Numbered from the stretch's first letter, positions 7,925 to 16,011 are shown. The stretch: 50,074 nt of DNA from Reyranella sp. (GCF_004297265.1 NZ_SCUT01000041.1:1-50074); one strand, 5' to 3'. Numbers and translations: made by a program. Notes: generated from the sequence alone by a model not told the origin.

Positions 7925-9928
7925 ATGACGGTCCAGGCCGAGCTGCTGAGCGACGAGGAAAAGCGCAAGATCGAGGAGCTCGTCGAGCAGGAAGAAGGCG
8001 GCATCCACAGGTTCGTGGGCTGGTGGGGCAAGGTCCTCACTTTCCTCGCCTTCACGATGACCATCTTCCACCTCTACGCCGCGGCATCGACCGTCGACAC
8101 GCAGTCGCTGCGTGAGATCCATGTCGCTTATGCGCTGTCGCTGGTCTTCCTGCTGTTCCCGGCGGCGAAGAGCTGGCGCAACCGGGTCGCTCCCTGGGAC
8201 ATCGTGGCGGCCGGTCTGTCGATCGTCGTCATCTGGTACATGATGACGGGCGGCAGCTGGACGGACTTTGCCGCGTCCGACGACTTCCTCGACCGCTATG
8301 TCTCGCCGACCCAGACCGATCTGGTGATCGGAGGTCTGCTGATCCTGCTGGTTCTCGAATCGACCCGTCGGGCAACCGGCTGGATCATGCCGATCCTGTC
8401 CATCGTGTTCTTCGCCTACGCTCTATGGGGCAACTACCTGCCCGCCCCGTGGACGCACAAGGGCTATCCGCTGTCCGACATGATCGCCGAAGAATACATG
8501 ACCCTGAACGGCATCTTCGGTTCGGCCATCGACGTCTCGGCCACGTTGATCATCCTGTTCACGATCTTCGGCGCCATCCTGCAGGCGTCCGGCGCAGGAC
8601 GCTTCTTCATCGATTTCTCGCTGCGCGCCATGAAGGGCCAGCCCAATGCCGCCGGCCGTGCGGTCGTTCTGTCGTCGTTCCTGCTGGGCGGTCCTTCGGG
8701 CTCGGGCGTCGCCACCACGGTGACCATCGGCACCGTCGCCTGGCCGATCATGAAGGAGGCGGGCTACGGCAAGTCGGCGGCGGGCGGCCTGCTGGCGGCG
8801 GGTGGCCTCGGCGCCATCCTGTCGCCGCCGGTGCTGGGCGCCGCCGCCTTCCTGATCGCCGAATACCTGAAGATGTCCTATCTCGACATCGTGCGGATGG
8901 CGCTCATTCCCACCTGCCTCTACTATTTCGGCCTGCTGATGATGACCGAGATCGATTCGCGCAAGTATGGGCTGCGCGCCGTCGATCCGACGGTCGATCT
9001 GACGATGAAGCAGCTGATGACGCGCTACGGCTTTCACTTCACGTCGCTGATCTCGGTGGTCGTGCTGATGGTGTGGGGCTTCTCGGCGACCTATGCCGTA
9101 TTCTGGTCGATCCTGCTCGCCATCCTGGTGAGCTACATGCGCGCCGACACGGCGCTCTGGCCCGGCCGGCTCTTCCAGGCGCTGGCCGACGGCTCGATCC
9201 AGGCGCTGGGCGTTGCCGCCACCTGTGCCTGCGCCGGCCTCATCGTCGGCGTCATCACCAAGACGGGTCTCGCGCTTAAGTTCTCGTCCATCGTCATCGA
9301 CCTGGCCGGTGGCTCGGTCTTCTGGACGGCGATGTATACGGCGCTGATCGTCTGGGTGGTCGGACTCGCCGTGCCGGTGACGGCCTCCTACATCATGTGT
9401 GCGGTCATCGCGGCGCCTGCGCTGATCAAGCTCGGCATCCCGGACTACGCCGCGCACATGTTCATCTTCTACTACGCCGTGCTTTCGGAAGTGTCGCCGC
9501 CAACTGCGCTCGCCCCGTTCGCGGCCGCCACGATCACGCGCGCCGATCCCTACGTGACCACGTTGCAGAGCTGGAAGTATGCGCTGCCGGCCTTCCTCGT
9601 ACCATTCATCTTCGTGCTCGATCCGATCGGAACCGGCTTGCTGCTCGAGACGCCGAAAAACATGAGCTGGCTCTGGATCCCGTGGGTCACGCTGGGCGCA
9701 ACGGGCGGCATCGTGGCGCTCGCGGCGGCGGCGCAGGGCCATCTGTGGCGGCCCCTCGGCGTCGGCACGCGCGTCATCTGTGGCGTGGCCGGCATCGCGC
9801 TCACCTTTCCGGGCATCATCGACGACTGGGTGGGCGGCCTCGTTGCCGCGCGCCTGATCGGCCTGGCGATCCTGGCAGCGGTCATCGTGTACGAATACCG
9901 GCAGCCCAGGCAGGCCGCCGTCGCCTGA
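7925..9928 (+). CDS. TRAP transporter fused permease (4TM + 12TM)
   Basis: A 667-residue permease that fuses the small (DctQ-like) and large (DctM-like) TRAP membrane subunits, the normal partner of TAXI binding proteins. An N-terminal cytosolic helix (DEEKRKIEELVEQEEGG) precedes about four TM segments, then the DctM core with the Gly-rich motif GGPSGSGVATTVTIGT and a second LAVPVTASYIM / EVSPPTALAPFAAA region typical of the 12TM part. The last 100 residues add further TM helices. The ATG at 7925 follows GGGAAG; an in-frame GTG at 7913 is possible. Transport is driven by an ion gradient (Na+ or H+), known for the family. Confidence 0.92.
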   Translation: MTVQAELLSDEEKRKIEELVEQEEGGIHRFVGWWGKVLTFLAFTMTIFHLYAAASTVDTQSLREIHVAYALSLVFLLFPAAKSWRNRVAPWDIVAAGLSIVVIWYMMTGGSWTDFAASDDFLDRYVSPTQTDLVIGGLLILLVLESTRRATGWIMPILSIVFFAYALWGNYLPAPWTHKGYPLSDMIAEEYMTLNGIFGSAIDVSATLIILFTIFGAILQASGAGRFFIDFSLRAMKGQPNAAGRAVVLSSFLLGGPSGSGVATTVTIGTVAWPIMKEAGYGKSAAGGLLAAGGLGAILSPPVLGAAAFLIAEYLKMSYLDIVRMALIPTCLYYFGLLMMTEIDSRKYGLRAVDPTVDLTMKQLMTRYGFHFTSLISVVVLMVWGFSATYAVFWSILLAILVSYMRADTALWPGRLFQALADGSIQALGVAATCACAGLIVGVITKTGLALKFSSIVIDLAGGSVFWTAMYTALIVWVVGLAVPVTASYIMCAVIAAPALIKLGIPDYAAHMFIFYYAVLSEVSPPTALAPFAAATITRADPYVTTLQSWKYALPAFLVPFIFVLDPIGTGLLLETPKNMSWLWIPWVTLGATGGIVALAAAAQGHLWRPLGVGTRVICGVAGIALTFPGIIDDWVGGLVAARLIGLAILAAVIVYEYRQPRQAAVA

Positions 9929-9966
9929 CGGCGGCGCTCCGTTCCTTCCGGGGGAAGCGGGATCAC

Positions 9967-9989
9967 CGGGCTGAGCTTCGCTCAGCCCG
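9967..9989. terminator. Hairpin between convergent genes
   Basis: Stem CGGGCTGAG/CTCAGCCCG closing a CTTCG loop, lying between the stops of the TRAP permease (plus) and the HlyD-type gene (minus). It has no T-run on either strand, so it is either a weak bidirectional terminator or an RNA-stabilising hairpin. Confidence 0.45.
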
Positions 9990-10985
9990 CTACTGGAAGA
10001 CGACGCGGGCTTCGCGGCCGAGCATCTGTGGAATGCTCTGCGGGTCGTCGGGCTTGATCTCCACCTCGACCAGCCGCGCATTGGATTCGCCGAGGTCTGC
10101 TTCCGACCGCTTCGTGCGCTTCACCGTCAGCGGCGTGCGGGTGATCGTCCCGACATGAATGGTGCGGCTGCCCTGGAAGGTGAACTCGACCTTGCCGCCC
10201 GGCTTCACGCTGCGCAGGTGGATTTCGTCCACGTCGGCGAAGATGCGGATCTGGTTGAGATCGACGATCTTAGCGATGCCCCTGAACGAGATCCGCTCAC
10301 CCTGACGCGTATAGATGTCGACCACGACACCATCGAGCGGCGAGCGCACCATGGCGAGCTCGCGCTCCATCTTGGCTTCGTCCATCTTGGCTTCGAGGAT
10401 GGCGATATTGGATTCGGTCTGCGCCAGATCGGCCGCGAGCACTTCCTTCTGGAACTTGAGCTTCGCTTCCTCGCGCTCCAGCGACTGTTGGGAGAGTGTG
10501 GACTGGAGCTGCTTCTGGTCGGGAGGCACACTCGACCGGGACAGTTCGAGTTCCTTGAGCCGGTTCTCCTCGGACGCCGTTTTCACCGATATTTCCTGCA
10601 GCGCGATCTCGGCGGTCCTGTAGCCAGAAATCATCGATTCGCGCTGCCGGCGCGCCTTGGCAAGCTCCGATTCGATCCTGCGCACTTCGGCGTCCGCCGT
10701 GGCGTAGTTGTTGAGCACCGCGATGATCTCGCCACGTTTGACGGCCTGGCCGTTCTTGATGCGCAGTTCGCTGAGGACCGAGCCGCCGACCGGGTCGCCG
10801 GCGATGACCGCCGTGCCTGCCGGCGCATCGGTGTAGCCTCGCGAAATCAGCGGGCCGTTCACCTCGGAACTGTTCTGGGCGCTGCCGACCTGGAGATCGG
10901 GCAAGCCGAACACGATGGCAAGCGAGATCACGGCGACCGCGAGTGCGCCAGCGCCGACCCATGCAACTTTATTGCTTTGCGCCAT
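9990..10985 (-). CDS. HlyD/RND-type membrane fusion (periplasmic adaptor) protein
   Basis: A 331-residue protein with one N-terminal membrane anchor (VAWVGAGALAVAVISLAIVF). A lipoyl-like half motif (GGSVLSELRIKNGQAVKRGE) is followed by a long charged coiled-coil (about residues 95-205, including EREEAKLKFQKEV and LEAKMDEAKMERE). The second lipoyl half follows (VRSPLDGVVVDIYTRQGERI) and then a beta-barrel region (VDEIHLRSVKPGGKVEF). Such adaptors link an inner-membrane pump or ABC permease to an outer-membrane channel. No pump or TolC-like gene is adjacent, so the partner is elsewhere. Alone on its strand between the TRAP genes and a tRNA. Confidence 0.88.
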   Translation of the reverse strand: MAQSNKVAWVGAGALAVAVISLAIVFGLPDLQVGSAQNSSEVNGPLISRGYTDAPAGTAVIAGDPVGGSVLSELRIKNGQAVKRGEIIAVLNNYATADAEVRRIESELAKARRQRESMISGYRTAEIALQEISVKTASEENRLKELELSRSSVPPDQKQLQSTLSQQSLEREEAKLKFQKEVLAADLAQTESNIAILEAKMDEAKMERELAMVRSPLDGVVVDIYTRQGERISFRGIAKIVDLNQIRIFADVDEIHLRSVKPGGKVEFTFQGSRTIHVGTITRTPLTVKRTKRSEADLGESNARLVEVEIKPDDPQSIPQMLGREARVVFQ

Positions 10986-11053
10986 CTCGGACCGTTTTTA
11001 ACACCCAACGAGAAGGGCCGGCATCCCCTTGATCGTCAAGGAGGAAGAAGCGC

Positions 11054-11128
11054 TGGTGCTGCCGGACAGGATTGAACTGTCGACCTCCCCCTTACCAAGG
11101 GGGTGCTCTACCACTGAGCTACGGCAGC
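11054..11128 (-). tRNA. tRNA-Thr (anticodon GGT)
   Basis: On the minus strand the 75-nt sequence folds as a full cloverleaf. The acceptor is GCTGCCG/CGGCAGC with discriminator A and an encoded CCA. The D arm contains GCTCAGTGGTAGAGC, the anticodon stem CCCCC/GGGGG holds loop TTGGTAA (anticodon GGT, reading ACC/ACU Thr codons), and the T arm contains GTTCAATCC. No terminator or second tRNA seen nearby. Confidence 0.95.
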
Positions 11129-11258
11129 GCGCGGCGGGGGTATGCCACACGGTTGGGGGCGGTTCAACCGCTGCCGCCGGCCGAAACGGAGGCAGTTCCG
11201 CAGCTTGCCGGGCCTCCGGGCCTCTGCCTACCCTCGACCGGATAAAATGGAGGAACGG

Positions 11259-12362
11259 ATGGACTGGCGCCCGATTTCTGCGGATTCCCATATCACCGAG
11301 CCACCTGGCTGCTACCGCGACCATATCGACCCCGCCTATCGCGCGCGCGCGCCGCACGTCGTGCGCCACGACGGAATGGGTGACATCTACGTCGTGGACG
11401 GCATGAAGACGCCGGTGCCGATGGGCTTGATCGCAGCCGCCGGCGTCGCGCCCAAGGACATCAGGATCGGCGGCGCCAAGTTCGAGGACCTGCACCGCAG
11501 CGGCTGGGATCCTTCCACCCGCCTGCAGGATCAGGACAGGGATGGTGTCGCGGCCGAGATCATCTATCCGACCGTGGGCATGCTGATCTGCAACCATCCC
11601 GACTTCGACTTCAAGAAGGCCTGCTTCGACGCCTACAATCGTTGGCTCCAGTCCTATTGCGCCTATGCACCCGACCGGCTCGTCGGCATGGGCCAGACGG
11701 CAATGCGCACGGTCAAGGAGGGCATCGCCGACCTCGAACGGATCGAGGCGATGGGATTCCGGGGCGTGATGATGCCGGGCAATCCCGGCGAAAAGGATTA
11801 CGACGATCCGGTCTACGACCCGTTCTGGGAAGCCGCCGTCGCCCTCGAGCTGCCCTTGTCATGGCATATCCTCACCACCTCGGGCGACAACTCGCTGTCG
11901 AAGCCGCGCGGTCCCAAAATCAACGGCTTCCTTTCCATCATCCGGGGCTGCCAGGACATCATGGGCATGCTGGTCTTCAGCGGTGTATTCGAGCGACACC
12001 CCGGGTTACGCGTTGTCTGCGTCGAGGCCGACGCCGGGTGGGCGCCGCATTTCATGTACCGCATGGATCACGCGTACAAGCGTCATCGGTACTGGATGAA
12101 GGGCAAGGAACTGGAGCGGCTGCCCTCCGAATATTTCCGCGATCACATCACTTTGACGTTTCAGGACGATTGGACGGCATTTCAGTTCGCCGACCTGTTG
12201 TCTCCGAATCAACTCATGTGGGCCAATGATTTTCCCCACAGTGACTCGACGTGGCCCTGGAGCCAGGATGTCATCGCGGAGCAAACTGCCCACCTCACGC
12301 CCGAACTGAGGAAACGAATCCTGCGCGACAACGTGGCCGAACTCTACAAGCTTGCCGCGTAG
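11259..12362 (+). CDS. Amidohydrolase family protein (ACMSD-type, Amidohydro_2)
   Basis: A 367-residue metal-dependent hydrolase/decarboxylase of the ACMSD-like branch. Metal-binding elements visible are ADSHITEP near the N-terminus (the D-x-H-x-x-E variant), the His in LSWHILTT near residue 200, VCVEADAGWAPH around residue 270, and the late Asp in WANDFPHSDSTWPW. The family decarboxylates or hydrolyses aromatic and small-acid substrates; the substrate here is not readable. The start at 11259 has GGAGGA just upstream; ATG 11247 in the same frame is an alternative. It stands alone, downstream of the divergent tRNA gene. Confidence 0.88.
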   Translation: MDWRPISADSHITEPPGCYRDHIDPAYRARAPHVVRHDGMGDIYVVDGMKTPVPMGLIAAAGVAPKDIRIGGAKFEDLHRSGWDPSTRLQDQDRDGVAAEIIYPTVGMLICNHPDFDFKKACFDAYNRWLQSYCAYAPDRLVGMGQTAMRTVKEGIADLERIEAMGFRGVMMPGNPGEKDYDDPVYDPFWEAAVALELPLSWHILTTSGDNSLSKPRGPKINGFLSIIRGCQDIMGMLVFSGVFERHPGLRVVCVEADAGWAPHFMYRMDHAYKRHRYWMKGKELERLPSEYFRDHITLTFQDDWTAFQFADLLSPNQLMWANDFPHSDSTWPWSQDVIAEQTAHLTPELRKRILRDNVAELYKLAA

Positions 12363-12381
12363 CCGCGCAGTTGAAGATCGG

Positions 12382-12501
12382 CTAGCGGGTGTAGACGACC
12401 GTCTGCTGCGCCGGGACCGGCTTCTCGACCACTCGCTCACTCTGGATCGAGCAGCCTGCGGCCAGGATACAGGCAGCCGCTAACAGTATCAGCTTCGCCA
12501 T
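12382..12501 (-). CDS. Tiny lipoprotein (39 aa), sibling of the next gene
   Basis: A 39-residue reading frame with a lipoprotein signal: MAKLILLAAACILAAGC, lipobox LAAGC with Cys at residue 17. The mature peptide is only 23 residues and contains ERVVEKPVPA followed by TVVYTR, the same pieces as the gene just upstream (12513-12689). Too short for many gene callers. Probably an outer-membrane or periplasm-facing lipopeptide; function unknown. Same strand as its sibling, 11 bases after its stop. Confidence 0.6.
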   Translation of the reverse strand: MAKLILLAAACILAAGCSIQSERVVEKPVPAQQTVVYTR

Positions 12502-12512
12502 GGGAAGGTTCC

Positions 12513-12689
12513 CTATCGCGTCGTGTAGACGGTCGTCGTCTGGGTCGGAACCGGGGTGGTGTTGTCGTACACGACGGTCCGCTCGGCGGTGCGGGCGGGA
12601 ACGGGCTTCTCGACGACACGCTCGGTGTAGGAGGCACAACCCGCGACGAACGAGCAGGCGGCGATGATAATGATTGCTACTTGCTTCAC
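12513..12689 (-). CDS. Small lipoprotein (58 aa)
   Basis: The GTG start has GGAGGA six bases upstream. The 58-residue product has a lipoprotein signal (KQVAIIIIAACSFVAGC, Cys at residue 18) and a short Thr/Val-rich tail: YTERVVEKPVPA, then RTVVYDNTTPVPTQTTTVYT. The segment ERVVEKPVPA and a TVVY motif are shared with the 39-residue gene that follows, so the pair looks like a tandem duplication. It is divergent from the OmpA-type lipoprotein gene at 12889, hinting at a cell-envelope role. Function unknown. Confidence 0.65.
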   Translation of the reverse strand: MKQVAIIIIAACSFVAGCASYTERVVEKPVPARTAERTVVYDNTTPVPTQTTTVYTTR

Positions 12690-12888
12690 CGGAAATCCTC
12701 CGTTTGATATTGCAGCATCACAACGGCGCATTCGCTCGGGGGTTGCGGGAACATGCGGAGCGACGGCACCTGCGCTATTTGCTCGCGGATGAGCTGAGAA
12801 CAGTCCCTGTGAAGTTTTTTTGCATTGCTCACGCAGTGGCAGTTTTGCATATTGCGAACGGCTAAATGGCCATAGGGGAGAGGGGCTT

Positions 12889-13521
12889 ATGCTCAAGAAA
12901 TTGTTTGTTCTACTTGCCGCCACGTTCATGATCGCCGCTTGCGACGAACCCGCGCCGGCCACTGCGCCGCCGCCGCCGCCGCCGCCGGCACCTCAGAGCT
13001 TCATGGTCTTCTTCGATTGGGACAGCGCCAAGCTGAATCCGCAGGCCACGAACGTCGTCGGCCAGGCTGCTGCTGCCTTCAAGACGAAGGGTGGTGCGCG
13101 CATCACGGCCACCGGCCATACCGATACGTCGGGTAGCGAGACCTACAACATGGCGCTGTCGCTGCGCCGCGCGAATGCGGTCAAGGACGCGCTCGTCCAG
13201 CAGGGCGTGCCCGCCACCGCGATCGCCGTCGTCGGCCGCGGCGAACAGGGCCTGCTCGTGCAGACCGGCCCGAACGTTCGCGAGCCGCAGAACCGCCGTG
13301 TCGAGATCGTCATCGCGCAGACGATGGCTGCCGCTCCGATGGATGACGCCGCCTACTGCCGCGCGCTCGCCAAGAAGTGGCGGGAACTCGACCGCACGGA
13401 TCCGTCCGGTCCGGCTCCTCAGGCGATCGCCAAGTGCGATGCGGGTGACTACGCGGCGGGCATTCCCGTCCTGGTCAAGATCCTGACGGACTCCAAGGTT
13501 CCGCTGCCGCCGCGCACCTGA
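12889..13521 (+). CDS. OmpA-family lipoprotein with C-terminal extension
   Basis: A 210-residue outer-membrane lipoprotein. The signal MLKKLFVLLAATFMIAAC has its lipobox Cys at residue 18, followed by a Pro-rich spacer (residues 23-34). The OmpA peptidoglycan-binding domain (about residues 38-145) has FFDWDSAKLN, TGHTDTSGSETYN, LSLRRANAV and NRRVEIVI. A further 65 residues with two Cys (YCRALAKKW ... AKCDAGDY) follow and are absent from the partial paralogue at position 1. AGGGGAGAGGGG precedes the start. It likely tethers the outer membrane to peptidoglycan as in Pal-type proteins; the extension may be a disulphide-bonded helical cap. Confidence 0.9.
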   Translation: MLKKLFVLLAATFMIAACDEPAPATAPPPPPPPAPQSFMVFFDWDSAKLNPQATNVVGQAAAAFKTKGGARITATGHTDTSGSETYNMALSLRRANAVKDALVQQGVPATAIAVVGRGEQGLLVQTGPNVREPQNRRVEIVIAQTMAAAPMDDAAYCRALAKKWRELDRTDPSGPAPQAIAKCDAGDYAAGIPVLVKILTDSKVPLPPRT

Positions 13522-13542
13522 GACCTGATACCGACAACGGAA

Positions 13543-13569
13543 AAGGCGGCCCTCATGGCCGCCTTTTTT
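13543..13569 (+). terminator. Rho-independent terminator after the OmpA-type lipoprotein gene
   Basis: Stem AAGGCGGCC/GGCCGCCTT with a CTCAT loop merging into six T. Lies 21 nt after the stop and has the same build as the one at 90-117 after the paralogue. Confidence 0.88.
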
Positions 13570-13575
13570 GTTGGG

Positions 13576-13965
13576 CTATTTCCGGCCGGGGCGCGCCGGC
13601 AGGCGAGCCCATTGCCGGGGCTGGAGTTCGCGATATTCGATCCACGGCCCGGTTTCGGCGAAGCCGGGATCCAGTGCTCCGACGTCGCTTACCCAGTAGC
13701 CGAGGGAGCGGCGGTTCGCGTCGAACTTCCAGGTGCCGACAACGACCTCCTCGGCGACATGACCTGCCAAGCCCGGGCAGAAAAGCAGAATGGGGCCTTC
13801 GTCCTTCGGCGCCGTTTCGATCGCCTGCCATACCGTCTGCCTCAGCGTCTCGATTTCCGCCGCTGCTCGCCAGCGCACATCGCCCTCGAGGGCGTCCGTG
13901 TTCTCACCGGCCGGGCCGTGATGGTCCCGGCACTGGGCACGCAGCTCATCGACTATGTCCTTCAT
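13576..13965 (-). CDS. Hypothetical protein with a W-x-x-IETAPKD motif (DUF551-like)
   Basis: A 129-residue protein; the ATG at 13965 follows GGAG by five bases. The N-terminal third is a charged helix (EIETLRQTVW). Then comes WQAIETAPKDEGPILLF, a signature of a small domain common in phage and alphaproteobacterial hypothetical proteins (DUF551-like), followed by a Trp-rich stretch (GTWKFDANRRSLGYWVSD ... WIEYREL). Function not known. It is convergent with the OmpA-type gene and divergent from the XRE regulator. Confidence 0.7.
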   Translation of the reverse strand: MKDIVDELRAQCRDHHGPAGENTDALEGDVRWRAAAEIETLRQTVWQAIETAPKDEGPILLFCPGLAGHVAEEVVVGTWKFDANRRSLGYWVSDVGALDPGFAETGPWIEYRELQPRQWARLPARPGRK

Positions 13966-14037
13966 CTCGACTCCAAGCCCCCCTCGCATTCGCCTGCCGT
14001 TTTAGCGCAGCTCTCATTTCCTTGATGCGTCGTCCAA

Positions 14038-14059
14038 TATAATGGATAGTATTTCCACT
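14038..14059 (+). promoter_or_regulatory. TATAAT box and dyad at the XRE regulator start
   Basis: A perfect TATAAT (14038-14043) overlaps the first possible ATG (14042) of the regulator gene and is followed by ATAGTATTTCCACTAT, an imperfect dyad with ATAGT/ACTAT half-sites. If this is the -10 element, the true start must be the ATG at 14060, on a short leader, and the dyad is a candidate autoregulatory operator. No good -35 is visible at the right distance. Confidence 0.4.
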
Positions 14060-14644
14060 ATGAGAGAGAATGCAGACCGCGGCATCAACGAACGGATCGC
14101 TGCCCGTGTCCGCGAACTGCGCGGCCGACGGGGCCTCTCCCTGGAGGCTCTGGCTGAAGCAAGCGGGGTCAGCCGCTCGATGATTTCCCTGGTCGAGCGC
14201 GGCGAAAGCAGTCCCACCGCCGTCGTCCTCGAGAAGCTGGCGACGGGGCTCGGCGTATCCCTGGCGACGCTCTTCGAGGCACCGGCTGCGCCGCCGCACC
14301 CCGTGTCCCGTCGGGCTGACCAAGTCGAATGGCGCGATCCCGCCTCGGGATATCGGCGCCGCAACGTCTCGCCGGATGGATTTCCGTCACCCATCCAGAT
14401 CGTCGAGGTGATCTTCCCCCCAGGTGCACGCGTGGCTTACGAGACGGCGGCGCGATCCGACGTCGCCCACCAGCAGGTCTGGGTGCTGCAGGGCCTGATC
14501 GAGGTCATGCTGGGGGAGGAACGCTTTGAGCTGGGTGCCGGCGACTGCCTGGCGATGATCCTCGATCGGCCGATCACCTATCACAATCCGACGCCGAAGC
14601 CCGCGCGCTACTGCGTGGTTATCGTGGCGCCGCGGCCGGCCTGA
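14060..14644 (+). CDS. XRE-family regulator with C-terminal cupin
   Basis: The N-terminal HTH_3 domain (VRELRGRRGLSLEALAEASG, VSRSMISLVERGESSPT) binds DNA. A C-terminal cupin_2 barrel (about residues 105-190: VIFPPGARVAYET, HQQVWVLQGLIEV, LGAGDCLAM) senses a small ligand. This architecture regulates catabolic or export genes. The next gene, a DMT-family exporter, starts three bases after the stop, so the two form an operon and the exporter is the likely target. I chose ATG 14060 rather than 14042 because a TATAAT overlaps the latter. Confidence 0.88.
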   Translation: MRENADRGINERIAARVRELRGRRGLSLEALAEASGVSRSMISLVERGESSPTAVVLEKLATGLGVSLATLFEAPAAPPHPVSRRADQVEWRDPASGYRRRNVSPDGFPSPIQIVEVIFPPGARVAYETAARSDVAHQQVWVLQGLIEVMLGEERFELGAGDCLAMILDRPITYHNPTPKPARYCVVIVAPRPA

Positions 14645-14647
14645 ACG

Positions 14648-15484
14648 ATGGATCTGACGGACGTTTCCCTGGCCCTGCTGAGTGCGGTCCTGCATGCGGG
14701 CTGGAACGCCGCGGTGAAGGCGAGCCGCAGTCCCCCGCAGGTGATGACGACCCAGATGGTTCTGGGTGCCCTGCTCGTGGTCCCGGCGCTTTTCTGGTCC
14801 GGGCTCCCGAGCCTGGCGTCATGCGGCTGGATCGCGGCGTCGACCTTGATGAACGTCCTCACCGTGTCGGCCCTGCTGCGCGCCTACGAGCTTGGCGGAT
14901 TCGGCCTCGTCTATCCCGTCGTCCGGTCTCTGGCGGTGCTGATGGTTGTGCCGCTCGCGGCCGTCATGATGGGCGAACGCCTTGGGCCCGCGGGACTTCT
15001 CGGCATCCTGATCATCTCGCTCGCGCTCGGTGTCCTCGCCTGGGACACCGCGAGAGGGCAGGGGATCACACGGGCCGCGATGGCATGGACGCTGGCGGCC
15101 GGCGTCGGCACCGCGGCCTACGTCATGTGCGATGCGCAGGGCGTGCGGCTCTCGGGGTCGCCCTGGGCCTATGGCTTCGTCGTATCGATCACCAACGCGG
15201 CGGCCATGGCATGGCGGCAGCGTCGCGGCGGGCCGCCCTGGGCGCAGGTGAGGGCACACTGGGCGATCGCCCTGCCGATCGCCGTCGCGGCCATGGGATC
15301 CTACCTGCTCATCCTCTGGGTCTGGAGCCATGCGCCCATCGCCCCGGCGGCGGCGCTCCGCGACACGAGCGCGATCTTCGCGGTGCTTATCGCCGTCTTC
15401 TGGCTCAGGGAACCCTTCACGCGCACGCGCATCGCGGCCGTCCTGCTGGCTGCGGTCGCCGTGCCCCTGCTGCGGTTCGGCTGA
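14648..15484 (+). CDS. DMT-superfamily (EamA-like) transporter
   Basis: A 278-residue membrane protein with about ten TM helices in two repeated halves, as in EamA/DMT exporters. The N-terminal helix has LLSAVLHAGWNAAVKAS, typical of the family, and the halves end with PLAAVMMGERLG and VLIAVFWLREPFT, the two conserved Glu-bearing segments. It starts three bases after the XRE-cupin stop (translational coupling likely). It probably exports an amino acid or small metabolite sensed by the cupin regulator; the substrate is unknown. Convergent with the MarR gene, no gap. Confidence 0.9.
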   Translation: MDLTDVSLALLSAVLHAGWNAAVKASRSPPQVMTTQMVLGALLVVPALFWSGLPSLASCGWIAASTLMNVLTVSALLRAYELGGFGLVYPVVRSLAVLMVVPLAAVMMGERLGPAGLLGILIISLALGVLAWDTARGQGITRAAMAWTLAAGVGTAAYVMCDAQGVRLSGSPWAYGFVVSITNAAAMAWRQRRGGPPWAQVRAHWAIALPIAVAAMGSYLLILWVWSHAPIAPAAALRDTSAIFAVLIAVFWLREPFTRTRIAAVLLAAVAVPLLRFG

Positions 15485-15931
15485 TCAGGCCCTGACGTAA
15501 AGACGACTGAGAAGATCACCCAGGGTGGTCGCCTCGGATTCCGAAAGACGACTCCCGACGGCGGCGGCGATGGCGTCCGCATAGACGGGCCACATGCGGC
15601 GGCGGATCGCTCGGCCGGATTTGGTGATGGTCAGTCTTTGGCCGCGACCATCCTCTTCGCTTGCCGAGCGCGCAACGTAGCCCGCTGCTTCGAGGCGATC
15701 GATGAGGCGCGAGAGATTGTACTGGGCAAACAGCATCTCCTTCTGCAGCTCGAAGGGACGCAGGCCCGCCGGATCGGCCCTCTCCAGTTCGAGCAGGGCG
15801 TCATACCAGGCGAGGGGAGGCAGTCCGGCTTTCCTTAGGCGTGCCTCGACGGTCGACTGTGCGGCCCGATGGGCTCGTTCCAGGCGGGCCCAGGCACGGA
15901 TGACGGCATCGGGCGGGGCGGGCGAACTCAT
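15485..15931 (-). CDS. MarR-family transcriptional regulator
   Basis: A 148-residue winged-helix regulator: helix AWYDALLELERADPAGLRPFEL, HTH FAQYNLSRLIDRLEAAGYV, wing SASEEDGRGQRLTIT, and C-terminal dimerisation helices. It is transcribed away from a glutathione transferase gene, with 80 bases between the starts that contain two near-palindromic sites (15951-15962 and 15983-15994). It very likely represses itself and the transferase until an electrophile or phenolic ligand binds, the usual MarR logic. Confidence 0.92.
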   Translation of the reverse strand: MSSPAPPDAVIRAWARLERAHRAAQSTVEARLRKAGLPPLAWYDALLELERADPAGLRPFELQKEMLFAQYNLSRLIDRLEAAGYVARSASEEDGRGQRLTITKSGRAIRRRMWPVYADAIAAAVGSRLSESEATTLGDLLSRLYVRA

Positions 15932-15950
15932 GCGGACACTCTAACAATAA

Positions 15951-16003
15951 ATGCATTTGCATCAAGTCCAGGCTCCATATAAATGCAAATGCATCAATAT
16001 GGA
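15951..16003. promoter_or_regulatory. Paired MarR-type operators over the gst promoter
   Basis: Two 12-bp sites, ATGCATTTGCAT (15951-15962) and ATGCAAATGCAT (15983-15994), each near-palindromic and exact reverse complements of each other, both followed by CA. Centres are 32 bp apart, about three helical turns. Between and around them a plausible plus-strand promoter is seen: TTTGCA (15956-15961), 16-bp spacer, TATAAA (15978-15983). Site 1 would cover the -35 and site 2 the region just after the -10. TCCATAT/ATATGGA (15974-15980, 15997-16003) flanks site 2. Confidence 0.7.
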
Positions 16004-16011
16004 GTCCAGGC

